Assembly (NCBI GenBank): GCA_027487195.1 | Contig: JAIYEB010000389.1 | Location: forward strand, 1-17,803 | Reading direction: 5' to 3' | Length of the DNA stretch: 17,803 nucleotides | From: Hyphomicrobiales bacterium | GTDB taxonomy: Bacteria > Pseudomonadota > Alphaproteobacteria > Rhizobiales > UBA4765 | Translations under genes and position numbers: made by a program | The notes under the pieces: generated by a model | Told to the model about the DNA's origin: nothing | What the model saw: only the letters and a program-made list of their open reading frames with translations | Database searches by the model: none | In this document: in pieces, positions 1-7,140 of the stretch | Layout: each line of letters starts with the position of its first letter | Numbering within the stretch: position 1 is the stretch's first letter

Positions 1-1047
1 CTTGAAAAGCCGCTCGGCCGCGATTTGATCTCTGCCCGCGCAATCAATGAGGCTGTGGCCGAACTCCTGCCAGAGCGGCGCACGTACCGGATCGATCACT
101 ATCTGGGCAAGGAAACGGTGCAGAACCTGCTCGTTCTGCGCTTTGCAAACACGCTTTTCGAACGCAGCTGGTCTGCCCGCGACATTGATCACGTCCAGAT
201 CACAGTGGCCGAGACCGTCGGGCTTGAGACGCGCGCCGGCTACTATGATCAGGTCGGCGCCCTTCGCGACATGGTTCAAAACCACGTTTTGCAGCTTCTC
301 TGTCTCTTTGCCATCGAGCCGCCGAATACGCTCGCTGCCGACGCTGTCCGCGACGAAAAGATGAGAGTCCTGACGGCGCTGAAGCCCATTCGCGGCGCAG
401 ACGTGCTGCAGCGTACCGTGCGCGGCCAGTATGTGCGCGGCTCGCTGGGCGGGCGGAGCGTGGATGGCTATGTCGATGAACTCGGCCGCGACAGTACGAC
501 GGAGACGTTCGTTGCGCTGCGCTGCGAACTCGAGACCTGGCGATGGGCCGGCGTCCCGATTTATCTGCGCACCGGCAAGCGGCTTGGCGCGCGCTATTCC
601 GAGATCGTGGTGACCTTCAAGCCGGTACCCCATTCGATTTTTCCAGGGTTTGGCGCCTACACCCCGATCGAGGCCAACCGGCTGGTGATCCGCCTGCAGC
701 CAAACGATGGGCTGCAACTCAGAATGATGATGAAAGTGCCAGGCTCAGGCAAACTGAAGCTCGTGCCGCGCACGCTCGACCTGCGTTATGACACGGCGTT
801 CGAGGAGCGCGCGCCCGACGCCTATGAGCGGCTTTTGACGGACGTCATTCGCGGCGATCAGACATTGTTCATGCGCCGCGATGAAGTTGAGGCCGCGTGG
901 GGCTTTGTTGATCCCATCATCGAGGGCTGGAAGGAGTTTTATCCCCAACCCCACCGCTACATGGCAGGCTCCAGCGGACCTACACAATCGATTGCCCTAA
1001 CCGAACGCGACGGCCGGAGCTGGTCTGACACAGAGATCGAGGATTGA
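1..1047 (+). CDS. zwf: glucose-6-phosphate 1-dehydrogenase, 3' part (5' end outside window)
   Basis: Oxidises glucose 6-phosphate to 6-phosphogluconolactone with NAD(P)+, the entry step to the Entner-Doudoroff and oxidative pentose phosphate routes; cytosolic. The reading frame is open from base 1 and begins with residues LEKPLGRDL, the family's EKPxGxDL segment, so the TTG at 25 is not the start and the coding region enters from the left. The active-site signature RIDHYLGKETVQN is at about 88-126, with its His at 97-99. Further downstream come RYSEIVVTFK, the PNDGLQLRMMMKVPG strand and a C-terminal GWKEFYPQPHRY segment, all typical. About 348 residues are visible, so roughly the first 140 of the usual ~490 are missing. 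No lactonase (pgl) or dehydratase (edd) gene follows. The family call is very secure. Confidence 0.96.
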   Translation, partial: LEKPLGRDLISARAINEAVAELLPERRTYRIDHYLGKETVQNLLVLRFANTLFERSWSARDIDHVQITVAETVGLETRAGYYDQVGALRDMVQNHVLQLLCLFAIEPPNTLAADAVRDEKMRVLTALKPIRGADVLQRTVRGQYVRGSLGGRSVDGYVDELGRDSTTETFVALRCELETWRWAGVPIYLRTGKRLGARYSEIVVTFKPVPHSIFPGFGAYTPIEANRLVIRLQPNDGLQLRMMMKVPGSGKLKLVPRTLDLRYDTAFEERAPDAYERLLTDVIRGDQTLFMRRDEVEAAWGFVDPIIEGWKEFYPQPHRYMAGSSGPTQSIALTERDGRSWSDTEIED

Positions 1048-1113
1048 TCCGAAATCGACCCTGCATCATGCCTTTGCCTGCACCGCGCCAGAATCAGTAT
1101 GTATGCAGTCGAC

Positions 1114-1638
1114 ATGCGCTCGCTTTCTCCCGTTCTGCTCCTGCTGCTTGCCGGTTGCATGGCCCAGCCACAGCGCCCGTCGTTGCAGTCGCGCACCCCG
1201 CAGCCGATTCCGCTTGAAGCGCCGGCGCGGATCGCCTCCGCGCCCCTGCCGGACGCAGTCGCGCCCAGTGAAGCGGTGTTTCCACCCGTCGATGACGGGA
1301 GCGATGTTCCCGAACGTGCAATTGATGCCCGAACCGCGCCTGATGAGGTTCTCGCCCGCATTGGGCGGGCCGATGGCGCTGTTGTTCGTGTCAATCGCGC
1401 TGAGGCAGGCGGGCAATGCCGGATCCAGTTTGTTTCGGGCGGCGTGACAGGTCTAAGGGCTAATCCGATTGAATGCCTTGATGCTGGCTTTGCATCTGTC
1501 CGCAGCTTCCGGATTGTCGGTCGCGATGTTGTGGTGGTTGATGGCGACGGGCGGGACGTGGCGCGACTGGCGCTGGGTGGTGGCTTCTTCGCGTGGGCGC
1601 CGTCCGAACTGGCACCGCGCGCCTTGCCCGCACGCTAA
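1114..1638 (+). CDS. small secreted lipoprotein, possible AprI/Inh-like beta-barrel domain
   Basis: Function unknown. From the ATG at 1114 the product is 174 residues and begins with a short lipoprotein signal: Arg2, a Leu-rich core, then lipobox L-A-G-C with the modified cysteine at residue 15. An in-frame ATG at 1099 would add MYAVD, which puts an acid in front of the signal peptide, so 1114 is preferred; neither start has a clear ribosome binding site. Residues 16-80 are Pro/Ala/Arg-rich and look like an unstructured tether. Residues 85-160 look like a small beta domain with two cysteines (C102, C121) and a strand ending VVVDGDGRDVARLAL. That arrangement resembles the AprI/Inh protease-inhibitor fold common in alphaproteobacterial lipoproteins, but this is a weak inference. 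It begins 66 bases after zwf on the same strand and could be co-transcribed. Confidence 0.72.
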   Translation: MRSLSPVLLLLLAGCMAQPQRPSLQSRTPQPIPLEAPARIASAPLPDAVAPSEAVFPPVDDGSDVPERAIDARTAPDEVLARIGRADGAVVRVNRAEAGGQCRIQFVSGGVTGLRANPIECLDAGFASVRSFRIVGRDVVVVDGDGRDVARLALGGGFFAWAPSELAPRALPAR

Positions 1639-1655
1639 GGCTTGTCGCCTTAAAG

Positions 1656-1672
1656 TTTAGAATGAATGTAAA
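1656..1672. promoter_or_regulatory. candidate Irr iron-control element (ICE-like box)
   Basis: The 17-base site reads TTTAGAA-TGA-ATGTAAA. The left half matches the TTTAGAA half-site of the Irr-bound ICE palindrome of Rhizobiales exactly, and the right half matches TTCTAAA at 5 of 7 positions (consensus recalled from the literature). A TAGAAT at 1658-1663 inside the box could be a -10 element, so binding there could repress transcription. A lone right half-site, TTCTAAA, occurs at 1835-1841. The next gene downstream is the Bfd-type iron protein at 1926, a fitting target, although the 253-base distance is long. Just upstream, a 6-bp hairpin (TAAGGC-N5-GCCTTA, 1636-1652) overlaps the preceding stop codon and has no T-run. 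Confidence 0.4.
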
Positions 1673-1925
1673 CCTCTTCAGATAGAACTATTCCAATGTT
1701 TGGGCCCCCCTCTTGCGTTGCTTGCGAACGCATGCGCTAGTTGCGCCAAGACATTTGAAGTCGATCATTGATCCGGAACAGCGTATAAGGGTTCTCCCCG
1801 AGGGTTGTTCCAGCAGGTTTTGTCAAGGTTCTGCTTCTAAAGTCGAGCGAGACGTGAGGGAGTTGATCAAGAATGGTCAAGACGCGCTGCATCCCGGGTA
1901 CCGTTCCGCTCGAAGGGTTCATGGC

Positions 1926-2192
1926 ATGATCATTTGCTCGTGCAACGCGTTCAGCGATCATGATGTCCGCGCGGCCCTCGGCTGCGACGCCCAGCCCCGT
2001 CGGGTATCAGATGTCTATGGCTGCCTTGGCTGCCGGCCAAACTGCGGCACCTGCGCACGCACGATCCGCGAGATCATGCGCGAAGCCGGCATACAGCCGT
2101 GCGCAGCATCAGCCGCGTGCCACGCAGGCGGCGCCAGCGCGCCTTGTGAGCACATGTCGAATGTTCGAAACGCACTCGCGCAATTTGCCTGA
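1926..2192 (+). CDS. bfd: bacterioferritin-associated ferredoxin-like [2Fe-2S] protein
   Basis: Bfd proteins carry a [2Fe-2S] cluster and pass electrons to bacterioferritin so that stored Fe(III) is released as Fe(II) to the cytosol. The product (88 residues) begins MIICSCNAFSD. It has the family's C-x-C pair (C4, C6) and, 33 residues later, C-x2-C in NCGTCARTIREIM (C40, C43), the expected four ligands. The ATG at 1926 has GAAGGG at 1912-1917, 8 bases upstream, and puts the first ligand at residue 4 as in E. coli Bfd; the frame stays open back to 1713 but that extension is not family-like. It is longer than the ~64-residue E. coli protein: residues 54-88 add C59, C65, C74, H66 and H76. C20, C33 and C36 are further extra cysteines, making ten in total. 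No bacterioferritin gene is adjacent. Iron regulation is suggested by the upstream ICE-like box. Confidence 0.85.
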   Translation: MIICSCNAFSDHDVRAALGCDAQPRRVSDVYGCLGCRPNCGTCARTIREIMREAGIQPCAASAACHAGGASAPCEHMSNVRNALAQFA

Positions 2193-2593
2193 GCCCTCAG
2201 GAAACGTTCCGCCGGTGCACCATTCGTAGATCGCACTGAGTTTTTCCAAGAAACAGGGCTGTGTTTTTTGTCCCGGTTTGTTGCGCGTTGCTTTGCAACG
2301 TCGGTGTCCATTTTTGCTGAGGCATCCGTTGCCGGCCTGCAATCCCCTTCCGCTCGTGACAGCTCATCGGGCCTTGGATCGGAGGCTGTCCGGCGTGCGA
2401 AGGCTTGGAGCGTTTCGCTCCTTCAAGGCTGCCATTCGCATTCGTCCATGGTGGCCAGCCACAACAACGCTAGACTTCAGCGGTCGGGTCACGGTGCGGT
2501 GGAGCTGTTTGCCGACATTTGCACGCTGTGCCGCCGTGAGCGGTGCGCGATCTGTCCACGATCTGAAACACCCCATCTGCCCGGGAGCCTTTG
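2193..2593. other. 401-base intergenic region, no convincing gene
   Basis: Open frames here have no recognisable product, and the longer ones run into the dipeptidase in the wrong frame. Two perfect small hairpins are visible: CGTTGC-TTT-GCAACG at 2286-2300, followed about ten bases later by a T5, and GGAGCG-TTT-CGCTCC at 2407-2421. The first might serve as a weak terminator for bfd; neither has an adjacent U-tract. The ribosome binding site of the next gene, GGGAG, is at 2583-2587. A dipeptidase promoter must lie in this region or upstream, but I could not pick one convincingly. Confidence 0.5.
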
Positions 2594-3979
2594 ATGTCTG
2601 ACCTTGATGCAGTTCTTGCGCATATCGATTCCGATCTCGACATGTCGCTTGACCGGCTGTTCCGCCTTCTGCGCATCCCCTCGATCTCCACGGATCCTGC
2701 GTTTGCGGCAGATGTCGCCCGTGCAGCGGAATGCGTTGCCGAGGACGTTCGCAGCATTGGCTTCGAGGCCGCTGTACACAAGACACCAGGCCATCCCGTT
2801 GTTGTTGGCCATCAGCGCGGCGGAAAGCGTCCGCATGTCATGTTCTATGGCCACTACGACGTGCAGCCGGTTGATCCGCTCGAGCTTTGGGAACATTCGC
2901 CGTTCGAGCCGCGCCTTGTCGAAGTCTCGCCGGGCCGAAAAGTCATCCGTGCACGCGGTGCATGTGACGACAAGGGCCAGATGATGACCTTCATCGAAGC
3001 GTGCCGCGCCTGGAAGGCCGTCACGGGAAGTTTGCCTGTTGACGTGTCCCTGCTGCTTGAAGGCGAGGAGGAGACCGGGTCTGAAAGTCTCCCGGGGGTT
3101 ATTGAGGCCAACAAAGCGGCCTTGTCGGCGGATGTGGCCCTGATCTGCGATACGGGCCAATGGGACCGTGATACGCCCGCGGTGGCGGTCAGTCTGCGCG
3201 GCATGTTTCACGAAGAAATCGTCGTGACGACAGCAGACCGGGATTTGCACTCCGGGCAGTTTGGCGGCGGTGCGCTCAATGCCATCCGGGTGCTGGCAAA
3301 AGCTGTTGCAGCACTGCATGCCGAAGATGGATCGATTGCCATTCCGGGCTTCTACGACGACGTTAAGGAGCTGCCGGACGAATTGCGCCAGGAGTGGCTA
3401 GCCCTTGGCATGTCACCTGAGACGCTGCTCGCGCCAATTGGTCTCTCGGAGCCCGCAGGTGAACGTGGACGATCGCTTATTGAACAGGTGTCCTCGCGCC
3501 CGACATGCGACGTGAATGGCATCTTTGGCGGGTATCAGGGCGCGGGCCTCAAGACCGTCATCCCGAACCGGGCGCATGCGAAGGTCTCGTTCCGGCTTGT
3601 TGCCAACCAGTCACCGGAACGCATCCAGACGCTCTACCGGGCCTTTATCCGGGCACAGATGCCAAGGGACGCGAAGGTCGAGTTCATCAACATGAAGGCG
3701 ACCACCCCGGCGTGGGTGGACTGGAAAGGACGCCACGTTGCCCTGGCACGTCAGGCGCTCACCGAGGAATGGGGCCGCCCGGCACTGCGCATGGGCATCG
3801 GGGGCTCGATCCCGATTGTCGCAGATATCAAGGATCGCCTGGGACTGGAGCCGATCCTGGTCGGTTTCGCCCTGAAGGACGACCGTGTTCATGCGCCGAA
3901 CGAGAAGTATGATCTGTCCTCGTTCCACAAGGGCACGCGCAGCTGGGCGCGCATCCTTGGGGCGCTTGCGTCTGAGTGA
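2594..3979 (+). CDS. M20-family metallopeptidase (dipeptidase type)
   Basis: A cytosolic di-zinc hydrolase of the M20 clan, which also contains carnosinase-like dipeptidases, DapE and ArgE. The 461-residue length and motif wording fit the dipeptidase branch best. Visible metal ligands and catalytic residues are H87 in GHYDVQP with D89 beside the metal, D125 in RGACDDKGQ (bridging), E158/E159 in LEGEEETGS (general base and ligand), D186 in ICDTG, and H433 in VHAPNEKYDL. The lid/dimerisation domain occupies about residues 205-330 and includes DLHSGQFGG. The ATG at 2594 has GGGAG at 2583-2587, six bases upstream, so the TTG at 2591 is rejected. Its stop lies six bases from the stop of a convergent oligopeptide-type binding protein, consistent with a shared role in peptide use but not proof of one. 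The exact substrate is unknown. Confidence 0.92.
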   Translation: MSDLDAVLAHIDSDLDMSLDRLFRLLRIPSISTDPAFAADVARAAECVAEDVRSIGFEAAVHKTPGHPVVVGHQRGGKRPHVMFYGHYDVQPVDPLELWEHSPFEPRLVEVSPGRKVIRARGACDDKGQMMTFIEACRAWKAVTGSLPVDVSLLLEGEEETGSESLPGVIEANKAALSADVALICDTGQWDRDTPAVAVSLRGMFHEEIVVTTADRDLHSGQFGGGALNAIRVLAKAVAALHAEDGSIAIPGFYDDVKELPDELRQEWLALGMSPETLLAPIGLSEPAGERGRSLIEQVSSRPTCDVNGIFGGYQGAGLKTVIPNRAHAKVSFRLVANQSPERIQTLYRAFIRAQMPRDAKVEFINMKATTPAWVDWKGRHVALARQALTEEWGRPALRMGIGGSIPIVADIKDRLGLEPILVGFALKDDRVHAPNEKYDLSSFHKGTRSWARILGALASE

Positions 3980-3985
3980 GGGTGC

Positions 3986-5551
3986 TCAGTTCGCCGGGCG
4001 AAAGCTCATGGCGAGTGTGCGCTCATCTGACCGGCCTTCAATGGCGATTCCGCGCCTTGCGGCCCAGGTTGTGGACTGGAAGTGGATCGGAATGATCGCG
4101 CCCTCGGATGCGGCAAGCTTTGCGGCTTCCCGCAACAGAGCATTGCGGCGGCGCATATCGGCGGTTGCCAGCGCCTGGCCAGTCAGTTCGTCGACGCGGG
4201 CGTTGCAGTAACGGCTCCAGTTGAATGGGCCCATGCCGCGTTCCCGGTTCTCGCACGCGATGATCGAGCGCAGCGTCGTTGACACATCACCGGTCTGCGC
4301 ACCCCAGCCGATCAGGCCAAATGAGAACTCACCGCGCGCTCCACGTGTGGCGTATGAACCCATGGGCATCGTATCGACGCGGGCAGCGATACCGATACGG
4401 GTCAGCATCTGGGCTACCGCCTCGACGATCTTTGAATCATTGACGAACCGATTGTTGGGTCCGTGAATGGTCATGCCAAACCCGTCTGGATAGCCAGCCT
4501 CCGTCAACAGGCGACGCGCAGCCGCAACATCAAACGCGGTCTGCTCGAGCGTTTCGCCATCGAGTTGCACAGGCAGTATGAACTGGCTTGAAGGCGCGCT
4601 GAGGCCTTCCATGATCCGGTCGCGAATGGCATCGCGCGAAATGGCCATCGATATCGCCTGGCGCACGCGGACATCACGCAGTGGGTTGCGGTTCAGCGGT
4701 GAGCCATCCTTTGCGGTGACGAAAGGGGTCGTGTCCCGCCCTTGATCAACGAAGAAATAGATGATCCGGAACGATGGCTTCTGCTGGAACACGAGGTTCT
4801 GGTTGGCCATGACCGTTGAAACGTCCGCAGTGCCGATTTGGTCGATGCCATCGACATCATTGGCCAGAAGGGCTGCAAGCCGTGTGGCATCATTCGCCAT
4901 GAAGCGCAGTGTGACCCGCTCCCAGGCGGGGCGGCCGCGCCAATGCTGATCGAAGCGCACCAGTTCGACGCGGTCATCGGGCGCATAGCGCACAAACCTG
5001 TAAGGGCCGGTTCCAACCGCACCCGTGCCGCGATTGAGGTCTTCGGTTGTCGCGGTCTGTGCTGCGCGCTTGCTCATGATGAACACCTGCGCAAGATCGG
5101 CGGCAAGCAGCGGGTACAGTCCTCTGGTCACAAAACGAACGGTGTGGCTGTCGATGACGCGCATTTCGGCGATGGCACGCGTGTAGATCGTGAACGGTGC
5201 GGGGGAGCGCACGACGGTTGCTGGCCGCTCGATCGACCAGACCACGTCCTCGGCTGTGAATGGACTGCCATCGTGGAACACAACGCCCCGACGCAGCTTC
5301 GCTTCCCATGTCGTGTCATCGATTTGTGTCAGGCTTTCTGCGAGACCTGGCGTGAGGCGACCGTCGGCATCCATGACCATGAGTTGGTCGAAGATGTGCT
5401 GGGACACTCCGATGTTGGGAACGAGATTTTGGAAATGCGGATCAATCGAACTGATCGGAGAGCTGAGGCCTAGCCTGAGGGATTGGGCGGCAACCGGTAG
5501 TGTTGACGCCAAAATCAGTGCTGCAAGTGCTCCAACCAAACGCTTTAGCAT
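3986..5551 (-). CDS. ABC transporter substrate-binding protein, family 5 (peptide/nickel/oligopeptide type)
   Basis: Periplasmic receptor that captures a peptide or similar solute for an ABC importer. The 521-residue product starts with a Sec signal peptide (MLKRL, a hydrophobic stretch, then PVAAQ with cleavage near residue 22). The SBP_bac_5 body follows: SSIDPHFQN near the N-terminus, IFDQLMVMDADGRLTPGLAESL, the signature-like WEAKLRRGVVFHDGSPFTAEDVVWSIER, then GTGPYRFVRY and later RDVRVRQAISMAISRDAI. The ATG at 5551 has GGGGA (5562-5558) at a good 6-base spacing; the ATG at 5557 is in frame but abuts that motif. No permease or ATPase gene is nearby, so it is an orphan receptor here. It converges with the M20 dipeptidase, with only six bases between the stop codons and no obvious terminator between them. 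Ligand unknown. Confidence 0.92.
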   Translation of the reverse strand: MLKRLVGALAALILASTLPVAAQSLRLGLSSPISSIDPHFQNLVPNIGVSQHIFDQLMVMDADGRLTPGLAESLTQIDDTTWEAKLRRGVVFHDGSPFTAEDVVWSIERPATVVRSPAPFTIYTRAIAEMRVIDSHTVRFVTRGLYPLLAADLAQVFIMSKRAAQTATTEDLNRGTGAVGTGPYRFVRYAPDDRVELVRFDQHWRGRPAWERVTLRFMANDATRLAALLANDVDGIDQIGTADVSTVMANQNLVFQQKPSFRIIYFFVDQGRDTTPFVTAKDGSPLNRNPLRDVRVRQAISMAISRDAIRDRIMEGLSAPSSQFILPVQLDGETLEQTAFDVAAARRLLTEAGYPDGFGMTIHGPNNRFVNDSKIVEAVAQMLTRIGIAARVDTMPMGSYATRGARGEFSFGLIGWGAQTGDVSTTLRSIIACENRERGMGPFNWSRYCNARVDELTGQALATADMRRRNALLREAAKLAASEGAIIPIHFQSTTWAARRGIAIEGRSDERTLAMSFRPAN

Positions 5552-5650
5552 TGTCATTCCCCGGATTGTGCCAGCAATTCTGTGGCCTTGGCATAAACGC
5601 TACGCGGATCAGGCGGCCCGTCAAGCCTCCAAAAGATTTGAAGAGACAAG

Positions 5651-5686
5651 CGCTGAGAGCATTGCTGCAGCGCAGCAATTTCAGCG
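5651..5686. repeat. 36-base interrupted inverted repeat between the binding protein and rplY
   Basis: The outer arms CGCTGA (5651-5656) and TCAGCG (5681-5686) and the inner arms ATTGCTG (5661-5667) and CAGCAAT (5673-5679) are perfect complements. They are separated by a 4/1 internal loop and close a 5-base loop, CAGCG. It lies about 100 bases upstream of the minus-strand binding protein gene. It could be an RNA hairpin in that gene's leader, a small RNA element or an operator; neither strand has a T-run next to it, so it is not an intrinsic terminator. Confidence 0.5.
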
Positions 5687-5755
5687 AAGACGTGTCGCAG
5701 CCCTGACCTGCGCAAAGCCCTCACGGGAAAGTCCGCGGGCGCAATCGGCCTTCCT

Positions 5756-5794
5756 GCACCAAGCGCTGGTGCGCCAACCCGCCAATGTGTTGGC
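5756..5794. repeat. pair of short inverted repeats upstream of the rplY promoter
   Basis: GCACCA-N5-TGGTGC at 5756-5772 is a perfect 6-bp inverted repeat, and GCCAA-TGTG-TTGGC at 5781-5794 is a perfect 5-bp one. Both sit directly upstream of the candidate rplY -35 box at 5804, a position suited to regulator binding. Such short repeats also arise by chance in G+C-rich DNA, so this is descriptive only. Confidence 0.35.
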
Positions 5795-5803
5795 CAATTG
5801 CCA

Positions 5804-5832
5804 TTGCCGATCTTGCACTTGCGTTGTATACG
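5804..5832 (+). promoter_or_regulatory. candidate sigma-70 promoter for rplY-pth
   Basis: TTGCCG (5804-5809) and TATACG (5827-5832) are separated by exactly 17 bases, and each matches the sigma-70 consensus at 4 of 6 positions. Transcription would begin near 5839 and give a leader of about 76 bases. That leader contains a GC-rich hairpin, GCGGGC-CCGG-GTCCGC (5866-5881, one G-U pair), just before the ribosome binding site AAGAGAG at 5902-5908. The hairpin might influence translation of L25, but nothing shows that it does. Confidence 0.4.
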
Positions 5833-5914
5833 CCCGCCTCCCGCTTCCACACCCCTGGAGGAGCAGCGGGCCCGGGTCCGCGGGCGGCGGCCATGACCAA
5901 CAAGAGAGTTACTG

Positions 5915-6514
5915 ATGTCCAAGACATTCGCAGCGACATTGCGCACGCGGGCGGGCAAGGGGGCCGCGCGTGCCACACGTCGCGCCGGTCTCGTGCCAGC
6001 CGTCATCTACGGTGGCAACAAAGAGCCGGTTCTGATTTCGCTCCCCATCAAGGATACCACCACGAAGATCATGGCCGGCAAGTTCTTGTCGACCGTGTTC
6101 ACCGTTGAGGTTGGTTCCGAGAAGATCCGCGTCCTGCCGCGCGACTTCACCCTCGACAAGCTCGACGATTCGCCCGTGCACGTTGACTTCCTGCGCGTGA
6201 CCGAAGGTTCGATGATCCGCGTTGCTGTGCCGGTCCACTTCCTCGGGCAGGACGTCTCGCCGGGCATCAAGCTCGGTGGCGTTTTGAACATCGTCGCCCA
6301 CTCAGTGTTCGTGCGTTGCCCGCCGGATCTCATCCCGGTCTCGATCGACGTCGACATCGGCGGCCTCGGCATTGGCGACACGGTTCATCGCGGCGATCTC
6401 AAGATGCCCGAAGGCGTTGTCACGGTCGAAAAGGACAACTTCACGGTGGCCTCGATTGCGCCGCCGCAGGTTGACCGCTCGGCCACCGCCTCGACGCCTT
6501 CAGCCGCAGCCTGA
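5915..6514 (+). CDS. rplY: 50S ribosomal protein L25 (general stress protein Ctc form)
   Basis: Binds 5S rRNA in the large ribosomal subunit. The 199-residue product is the long Ctc type: an N-terminal L25 beta-barrel domain (about residues 4-92, starting with TFAATLRTRAGKGAARATRRAG and including PAVIYGG and HVDFLRV), then the C-terminal TL5/Ctc beta domain (about 93-185, with VPVHFLGQDVSPGIKLGGVLN). A short Ser/Ala/Thr tail follows. The start at 5915 has AAGAGAG at 5902-5908. pth starts 11 bases after the stop, so the two are almost certainly one operon, a common arrangement in bacteria that couples two translation genes. Confidence 0.96.
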   Translation: MSKTFAATLRTRAGKGAARATRRAGLVPAVIYGGNKEPVLISLPIKDTTTKIMAGKFLSTVFTVEVGSEKIRVLPRDFTLDKLDDSPVHVDFLRVTEGSMIRVAVPVHFLGQDVSPGIKLGGVLNIVAHSVFVRCPPDLIPVSIDVDIGGLGIGDTVHRGDLKMPEGVVTVEKDNFTVASIAPPQVDRSATASTPSAAA

Positions 6515-6525
6515 CGGAGCGGCTG

Positions 6526-7140
6526 ATGCGCCTGATCGCGGGCCTCGGAAATCCGGGTCCCGCCTACCAGGGCAACCGGCACAATATCGGGTTCATGGCG
6601 CTCGACGCCATCCATCGTCGCCACGGGTTTTCCCCGTGGCGATCCCGTTTTCAGGGCGATGCCAGCGAAGGCTTGATCGCAGGGGAGCGCGCGCTCCTTT
6701 TGCGCCCCAAGACCTTCATGAACGAAAGCGGGCGCTCCGTCGGCGATGCCGCGCGCTTTCTCAAACTGCCGCTCGATCAGGTCATTGTGCTGCATGATGA
6801 GCTGGACCTTCCCCCTGCGCGGGTCCGGGTCAAAACCGGCGGAGGCAACGCTGGCAACAATGGCCTGCGTTCGATTACGGCGCTGCTTGGCAACGACTAT
6901 CGCCGCGTCAGGCTTGGCATAGGCCACCCGGGCGACAAGGCTGCGGTTTCAAACTATGTGCTCTCGGATTTCGCCAAATCGGATCGCGCATGGGTTGAGG
7001 CGCTGTGCGATGCAGTCGCTGCCAATGCTGGGCTTTTGATGCACGGCGAGGATGCGCGCTTTCAGGCAATCGTGCAGCAGGCCATGGATAGCGCAGGCTT
7101 TGCCGAGGTCGTGCCACCGCGCGGACGCGCCGCAGATTGA
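6526..7140 (+). CDS. pth: peptidyl-tRNA hydrolase
   Basis: Cleaves the ester bond of peptidyl-tRNA that has dropped off ribosomes, recycling the tRNA; cytosolic and normally essential. The 204-residue product shows the family core: GLGNPGPAY (N9, Y14), the catalytic histidine H19 in RHNIGF, PKTFMNESG (N66) and VLHDELDLP (D91). The usual substrate-binding motif GGGHxGHNGL is here GGGNAGNNGLRS at residues 105-116, so the position of E. coli His113 is Asn111, while the following Asn112 (E. coli N114) is kept. The rest of the fold is intact, so I judge it functional. It starts 11 bases after rplY, and ychF follows after 113 bases on the same strand. A T8 at 7149-7156 has no adjacent stem. Confidence 0.96.
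   Translation: MRLIAGLGNPGPAYQGNRHNIGFMALDAIHRRHGFSPWRSRFQGDASEGLIAGERALLLRPKTFMNESGRSVGDAARFLKLPLDQVIVLHDELDLPPARVRVKTGGGNAGNNGLRSITALLGNDYRRVRLGIGHPGDKAAVSNYVLSDFAKSDRAWVEALCDAVAANAGLLMHGEDARFQAIVQQAMDSAGFAEVVPPRGRAAD

Noticed and set aside
1713..1925. N-terminal extension of the Bfd reading frame to the ATG at 1713
   Set aside because: It adds 71 residues with no Bfd-like features; the ATG at 1926 has a good ribosome binding site and places the first cysteine at residue 4 as in the family.
2489..3319. Long minus-strand open frame of 276 codons antisense to the dipeptidase
   Set aside because: It lies opposite a clear M20 gene, its translation has no recognisable family features, and long antisense frames are common in G+C-rich DNA.
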